Source of the DNA: Candidatus Altimarinota bacterium
Lineage (GTDB): Bacteria > Cyanobacteriota > Cyanobacteriia > Cyanobacteriales > Microcystaceae
Direction: 5' to 3'
DNA length: 46,908 bases
Assembly (NCBI GenBank): GCA_012031035.1
Contig: JAAUUT010000028.1
Span: 1-46,908 of the forward strand
In this document: piece by piece, positions 43,292-46,908 of the stretch
Numbering within the stretch: position 1 is the stretch's first letter
Layout of the letters: each line of letters opens with the position of its first letter
Notes under the pieces: model-generated
What the model was told of the DNA's origin: nothing
The model's input: the letters and a program-made list of their open reading frames with translations, nothing else
Databases searched by the model: none
Position numbers and translations under genes: made by a program

Positions 43292-45787
43292 ATGCAAACG
43301 CATTCGAGTCACCTTCAAGGGTTGAGCGATCGCGAAGCGGCAAATCGTCGCGCAGCAGGACAGGGAAACGATCTACCCATTCAAACCAGCCGTACCTACT
43401 CGGAGATCTTGCGGGACAACCTATTTACGTTTATTAATGGCGCTTACTTTTTCCTCAGTCTGGTATTGATTGCTCTGGGGCGAGTCAGCGATGTTACCGT
43501 GTTGGCTTTCGTCATCTGTCTGAATGTCGTGACGAACGTCATTCAAGAAATTCGCGCCAAGAAAAAACTCGACAAAATTGCTCTGGTGACGCGCCCAAAA
43601 GCGAGTATCATTCGAGAGGGTCGGGAACGAGAGATCGATCCCAGCGAAATTGTGGTGGGCGATTTGCTGGTGGTACGTCCCGGCGACCAGATCGTAGTAG
43701 ATGGTTCTGTTATCGGGGAAGGCAAGATTAAAGTTGACGAGTCGTTGTTGACTGGAGAATCGGATTTAATTCCCAAACAGGCTGGCGATCTGCTGTACTC
43801 TGGCAGTTTTTGTGTCAGTGGCATCGCCTGCTACGAAGCCCAGAAGGTGGGGAGCGAGAGTTTAGCAAGCCAAATGACATCCGAAGCTCGTAAGTTTCGC
43901 AAGGTGCTTACGCCGCTGCAACGTCAGATTAATCTAACGATTCGCTTATTGCTCGGCGTTGCAATTCTCTTGGGGGCGATCGTAACCCTGCGGATAATAC
44001 TAGGCGTGATTCCCTTTACCATTGGGGTGCAAAATATCGCGGTAATTGTGGGTTTGGTTCCTAGCGGGTTATATTTAATGATTACCCTTGCTTATACCTT
44101 TGGGGCAGTACGGATCGCCAACCAAAGTGCCTTAGTACAGCAATCTAATGCGGTGGAATCGATTAGTCATGTGGATACGATCTGCCTCGACAAAACCGGG
44201 ACGCTTACTACCAATCGAATTCACTTACAAACAGTATTTCCTATCGACCGGGAACGCTCCAAACTAGAATCGCTTTTGGGGGACTATGCGGCTAGTGTCT
44301 CTACCAGCAACAAAACCAACGATGCGATCGCCACAGCCTTTCCTAAACCCAGGCGATCCCTACAAACAGAAGTTCCCTTCGGTTCGGCTCATAAATGGAG
44401 CGCGATCGCCTTTTCCGACGAACCTGGCGTATATCTCCTCGGTGCCCCAGAGATACTAGGCATAGCAATGCCCCTATCCGACGACCTACACGCCCTCATT
44501 GGGGAGGGAGCCGCGCAGGGCTTGCGGGTGCTGTTGTTTGCCCATAGTTCGGCAGTGACAGAATTACAAGATGAAGCAGGCAATCCACTGCTGCCGACCC
44601 ATTTGACTCCACTGGGAATTCTGTACTTTGGCGATGAGTTGCGTCCAGATGCCTATCAAATCCTGGCAGAGTTTCAGCAAGCAGGCATCCAGGTCAAAAT
44701 AATTTCAGGCGACAATCCAGCAACCGTAGCAGCGCTAGCAAAACAGGCAGGATTAGGCGATGACATTATCGCGGTTTCAGGACAGGAACTCGCGCAAATG
44801 GATGATGCGACCTTCACCCAAACCGCTGGAGAAGGCACGATTTTTGGACGCATTACGCCAGAGCAAAAAGCCCGTTTAGTTAAGAGTCTGCAATCTCGCG
44901 ATCGCTACGTTGCTATGATGGGCGATGGCGTAAATGACGTACTCTCTCTCAAACAGGCAAATGTAGGTATCGCCATGGAAAGCGGGAGCCAGGCAACCCG
45001 TGGCGTAGCGGATATCGTGTTATTGAATGATTCGTTTAATGCTCTCCCCAAAATCTTTCTAGAAGGGCAACGGATTCGCAATGGCGTTGCAGATATCAAC
45101 AAATTGTTTATGGTGCGAATTTTTTCCTTTATTCTAACCATTGTCGCTATTGGAATGATTACGCTGACCTTTCCCTTTGGCATTAAGACCAGCACCATTG
45201 TCACATTCCTCACCGTTGGTATTCCACCTTTCTTTGTCACTCTATGGGCGCAACCCAACAAAACCGAAGGACGCGACGGTAACTCATTTTTGCATTTTGT
45301 CTTGCCTGCAACCCTATCCCTATCCCTGGCAAGCATTCTCGTCTATCTGTATTTCCTGGCAGATCATCTGGCTCCCATTCTAGACTGGCTTCGAGGAGAC
45401 ATTCCCCTAGAAGCACTCGACCGCCAGATCTCATTAGCCGATATATCTCGCTCGCGACAGATAGCAGAAAAAGGCATGGTAACTATGCAGATTTTTGGAG
45501 GGCTGTTGTTACTGCCCTTCCTCAAGCCACCTACGAGGTTTTGGGTTGCCGGAGAACCGTTATGCCGTGACTGGCGGTTTACTATCCTGGCTGGGGTTGT
45601 TTTCTTATTTTACGTTGCGATTGTAGCCGTTCCATCGATCGGGAACTTTTTTGAACTTTACCCATTAAAACCGATCTACTATTGGATAATTGGCGCGATC
45701 GCATTAATTTGGATGCTAGCAGTGCGATGGATCTGGAGACAGGCACTGCTCGATCGCTTTCTCGGCATCAAAATTAGCCCATTCTAA
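43292..45787 (+). CDS. P-type cation-transporting ATPase (CtpE-like)
   Basis: An 831-residue P-type ATPase. Actuator motif TGES (154-157), phosphorylation site DKTGTLT (Asp300), nucleotide-binding GAPE near 385, SGDNP (472-476) and hinge GDGVND (544-549) are all present. About ten TM helices are predicted, the last six after residue 600. The TM4 motif reads VPSGL (256-260) instead of the PEGL of Ca2+/Mg2+ pumps. Overall wording resembles the CtpE/YfgQ type, for which calcium has been proposed. The ion is not determined by sequence. It follows the transglutaminase by 132 bases on the same strand, and the two share more GC-rich codons than their neighbours. Confidence 0.9.
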   Translation: MQTHSSHLQGLSDREAANRRAAGQGNDLPIQTSRTYSEILRDNLFTFINGAYFFLSLVLIALGRVSDVTVLAFVICLNVVTNVIQEIRAKKKLDKIALVTRPKASIIREGREREIDPSEIVVGDLLVVRPGDQIVVDGSVIGEGKIKVDESLLTGESDLIPKQAGDLLYSGSFCVSGIACYEAQKVGSESLASQMTSEARKFRKVLTPLQRQINLTIRLLLGVAILLGAIVTLRIILGVIPFTIGVQNIAVIVGLVPSGLYLMITLAYTFGAVRIANQSALVQQSNAVESISHVDTICLDKTGTLTTNRIHLQTVFPIDRERSKLESLLGDYAASVSTSNKTNDAIATAFPKPRRSLQTEVPFGSAHKWSAIAFSDEPGVYLLGAPEILGIAMPLSDDLHALIGEGAAQGLRVLLFAHSSAVTELQDEAGNPLLPTHLTPLGILYFGDELRPDAYQILAEFQQAGIQVKIISGDNPATVAALAKQAGLGDDIIAVSGQELAQMDDATFTQTAGEGTIFGRITPEQKARLVKSLQSRDRYVAMMGDGVNDVLSLKQANVGIAMESGSQATRGVADIVLLNDSFNALPKIFLEGQRIRNGVADINKLFMVRIFSFILTIVAIGMITLTFPFGIKTSTIVTFLTVGIPPFFVTLWAQPNKTEGRDGNSFLHFVLPATLSLSLASILVYLYFLADHLAPILDWLRGDIPLEALDRQISLADISRSRQIAEKGMVTMQIFGGLLLLPFLKPPTRFWVAGEPLCRDWRFTILAGVVFLFYVAIVAVPSIGNFFELYPLKPIYYWIIGAIALIWMLAVRWIWRQALLDRFLGIKISPF

Positions 45788-45788
45788 T

Positions 45789-45822
45789 GGTAAAAATGCA
45801 GGGCGTTAGCGCACATTTTACC
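45789..45822 (+). terminator. Possible hairpin after the P-type ATPase
   Basis: GGTAAAAATG and ACATTTTACC pair with one bulged base around a GC-rich centre, starting just after the stop codon. There is no T tract, so termination is doubtful. Confidence 0.3.
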
Positions 45823-45873
45823 GTTAGGTATCGCGCGATGAGCCGCAGGACCCGCCAAAGGCGATCGTACTGT

Positions 45874-46841
45874 TCACTGATATGGCAAGTATTTAAACAA
45901 GTCATCCAATACTTTATTCGCTGCTGATATACCTAGTGTGTACCATTTTTCTGGAGTGACAAAATAAACCCGATTGTTCTTGAATGCTTTTAGGCTCCTA
46001 AACACAGGATTTTTAAAATAAAAGCTTGCTCCTCTTCGGTCTATATCAACGATAAACAGAATATCAGAATCGTACTCACCAATGGTTTCAATACTGAGAT
46101 TCCACGCGCCATTGCCAGGAAGTGCAAATTTATAACGCAGCCCTAGATCGGTTAGAATTGGAGAAATTGGCTTAATACCTTTAATGATTGTCCATATATA
46201 GCCATCAGTATGAAAAAGTACGGAAATCTCTGCTTGTTCCAACTGATTTCCTATACGCTTCTTTAATTCTTCAATTCGTATCTGGTATTGACTTAAAACT
46301 GACTCTGCTTTTGTCTCTTCACCAACTATTTTGGCAACATATCGCAGGTTTTCTTTAAAGAAAGCCTTATTGACTGGCATTTTGTAATTTGGGTAAGGTA
46401 CAGGGACAGTAGGAGCGATCGCGGATAACAACTTATATTGATGTGCATCTGTTGATAAAATTAAGTCGGGTTTGAGTAGCAAAATTTTTTCCAATGAAGG
46501 TTGATATACATGCCCAACATTCTTAGCTCCTGTAACCTCATCAAATGATACACCATACATAGTTTCTTTCCCTTTGCTCTTATAAGAGGTAAACCAATTG
46601 GTTTGATACCGAGAGCTATCAGAGGATCGAGTGTGTTCTCAGGGTCTAATGCAATAATACGCCGTGGTTTAAGCGGGACACAGGTTTCACCTAATTCATG
46701 CTTAATAACTCGACACTCAACAGGATGCTTTAGGGAAATATGAGGTTTTTGGATGAGAGGTTGATAACAAGCAGTAATTAAAAGTAAGGAAAAAGCCATG
46801 AGTAAAAATGGCTTAGTTAGACGATATAGCTGGTTTGCCAT
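45874..46841 (-). pseudogene. Siderophore-type ABC transporter substrate-binding lipoprotein, frameshifted
   Basis: A FecB/BtuF-like binding protein for an iron complex. Frame 1 gives the lipoprotein signal ending LLITAC (Cys25), then RRIIALDPENTLDPLIALGIKPIG. Near 46573-46575 one base is missing (an A run of three on the minus strand where four is expected); restoring it gives AKGKETMYGVSFDEVTGAKNVG, joining the second frame, which runs through QPSLEKILLLKPDLIL and ends at 45874. The repaired product is 322 residues, the normal length. Split as written, it cannot be functional. The neighbouring permease or TonB receptor genes are outside the window. Confidence 0.85.
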
Positions 46842-46908
46842 TACGCTCTTAGAGGTTGTTTGAAAAGTGGTTTGCTGTGATTTTATTCACACTATTACCC
46901 CCCTTAAT

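Noticed and set aside
46842..46908. GAGGTTGTTTGAAAAGT-like end as an insertion sequence boundary
   Set aside because: Only 67 bases remain, with no inverted repeat partner or transposase in view.

Overview
The window is a chromosomal segment of a cyanobacterium. It carries psaC (the photosystem I FeS subunit), a fused hisIE, two putative hormogonium-polysaccharide-type genes (HpsJ-like and HpsE-like), a HetZ-related protein and a PEP-CTERM protein. It is dense in the cyanobacterial HIP1 octamer GCGATCGC, in genes and between them. The AT-leaning composition and many short intergenic repeats suggest a unicellular, colonial or pleurocapsalean-type cyanobacterium, but genus is inference. No rRNA, tRNA, CRISPR array, transposase or prophage was recognised.

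Layout. 0.1-5.7 kb: M28 peptidase, mutL, psaC and typA, the last two followed by strong terminators. 5.8-9.4 kb: a Cache-HAMP sensor kinase joined out of frame to the end of a response regulator-GGDEF-EAL gene. 9.6-14.5 kb, all minus strand: VOC protein, DUF427, hisIE, a site-2-protease-like M50/CBS protein, a zinc-ribbon/FHA protein and pgl. 14.9-18.7 kb: HpsJ-like protein and a divergently arranged Zn/Mn ABC transporter whose ATPase gene is frameshifted. 18.7-25.6 kb: two exported small proteins, macrodomain protein, fabG, trxA, a Crp/Fnr regulator, gnd and RNase Z. 25.7-38.8 kb: membrane glycosyltransferases, HetZ-related protein, acyltransferase, ferredoxin, two very small genes, GT2 enzymes (one frameshifted), a PEP-CTERM protein and an LD-carboxypeptidase. 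39.2-46.8 kb: DUF4129-DUF4350-MoxR cluster, transglutaminase, P-type ATPase and a frameshifted siderophore-type binding protein.

How genes fit together. pgl and gnd are consecutive-pathway enzymes of the oxidative pentose phosphate route. The FHA and M50/CBS genes are probably co-transcribed. DUF4129 and DUF4350 overlap by 4 bp and precede moxR, a recurring bacterial neighbourhood to which transglutaminase-like proteins often belong. Several glycosyltransferases, the HpsE/HpsJ-like genes and the LD-carboxypeptidase point to envelope and exopolysaccharide work, but they are scattered rather than in one operon.

Most notable signals. (1) The same 55-bp hairpin-bearing sequence sits directly upstream of the start codons of two unrelated genes (FHA and moxR), in the same orientation relative to each gene. 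(2) Intergenic-type short tandem repeats lie inside two open reading frames (a glycosyltransferase and the LD-carboxypeptidase) without breaking frame. (3) Five single-base losses, mostly in homopolymers, break four genes; these could be real pseudogenes or residual sequencing errors. (4) A deletion fused a sensor kinase to a cyclic-di-GMP gene. I did not find a clearly new defence or mobile system. All family assignments come from reading motifs, without database searches.
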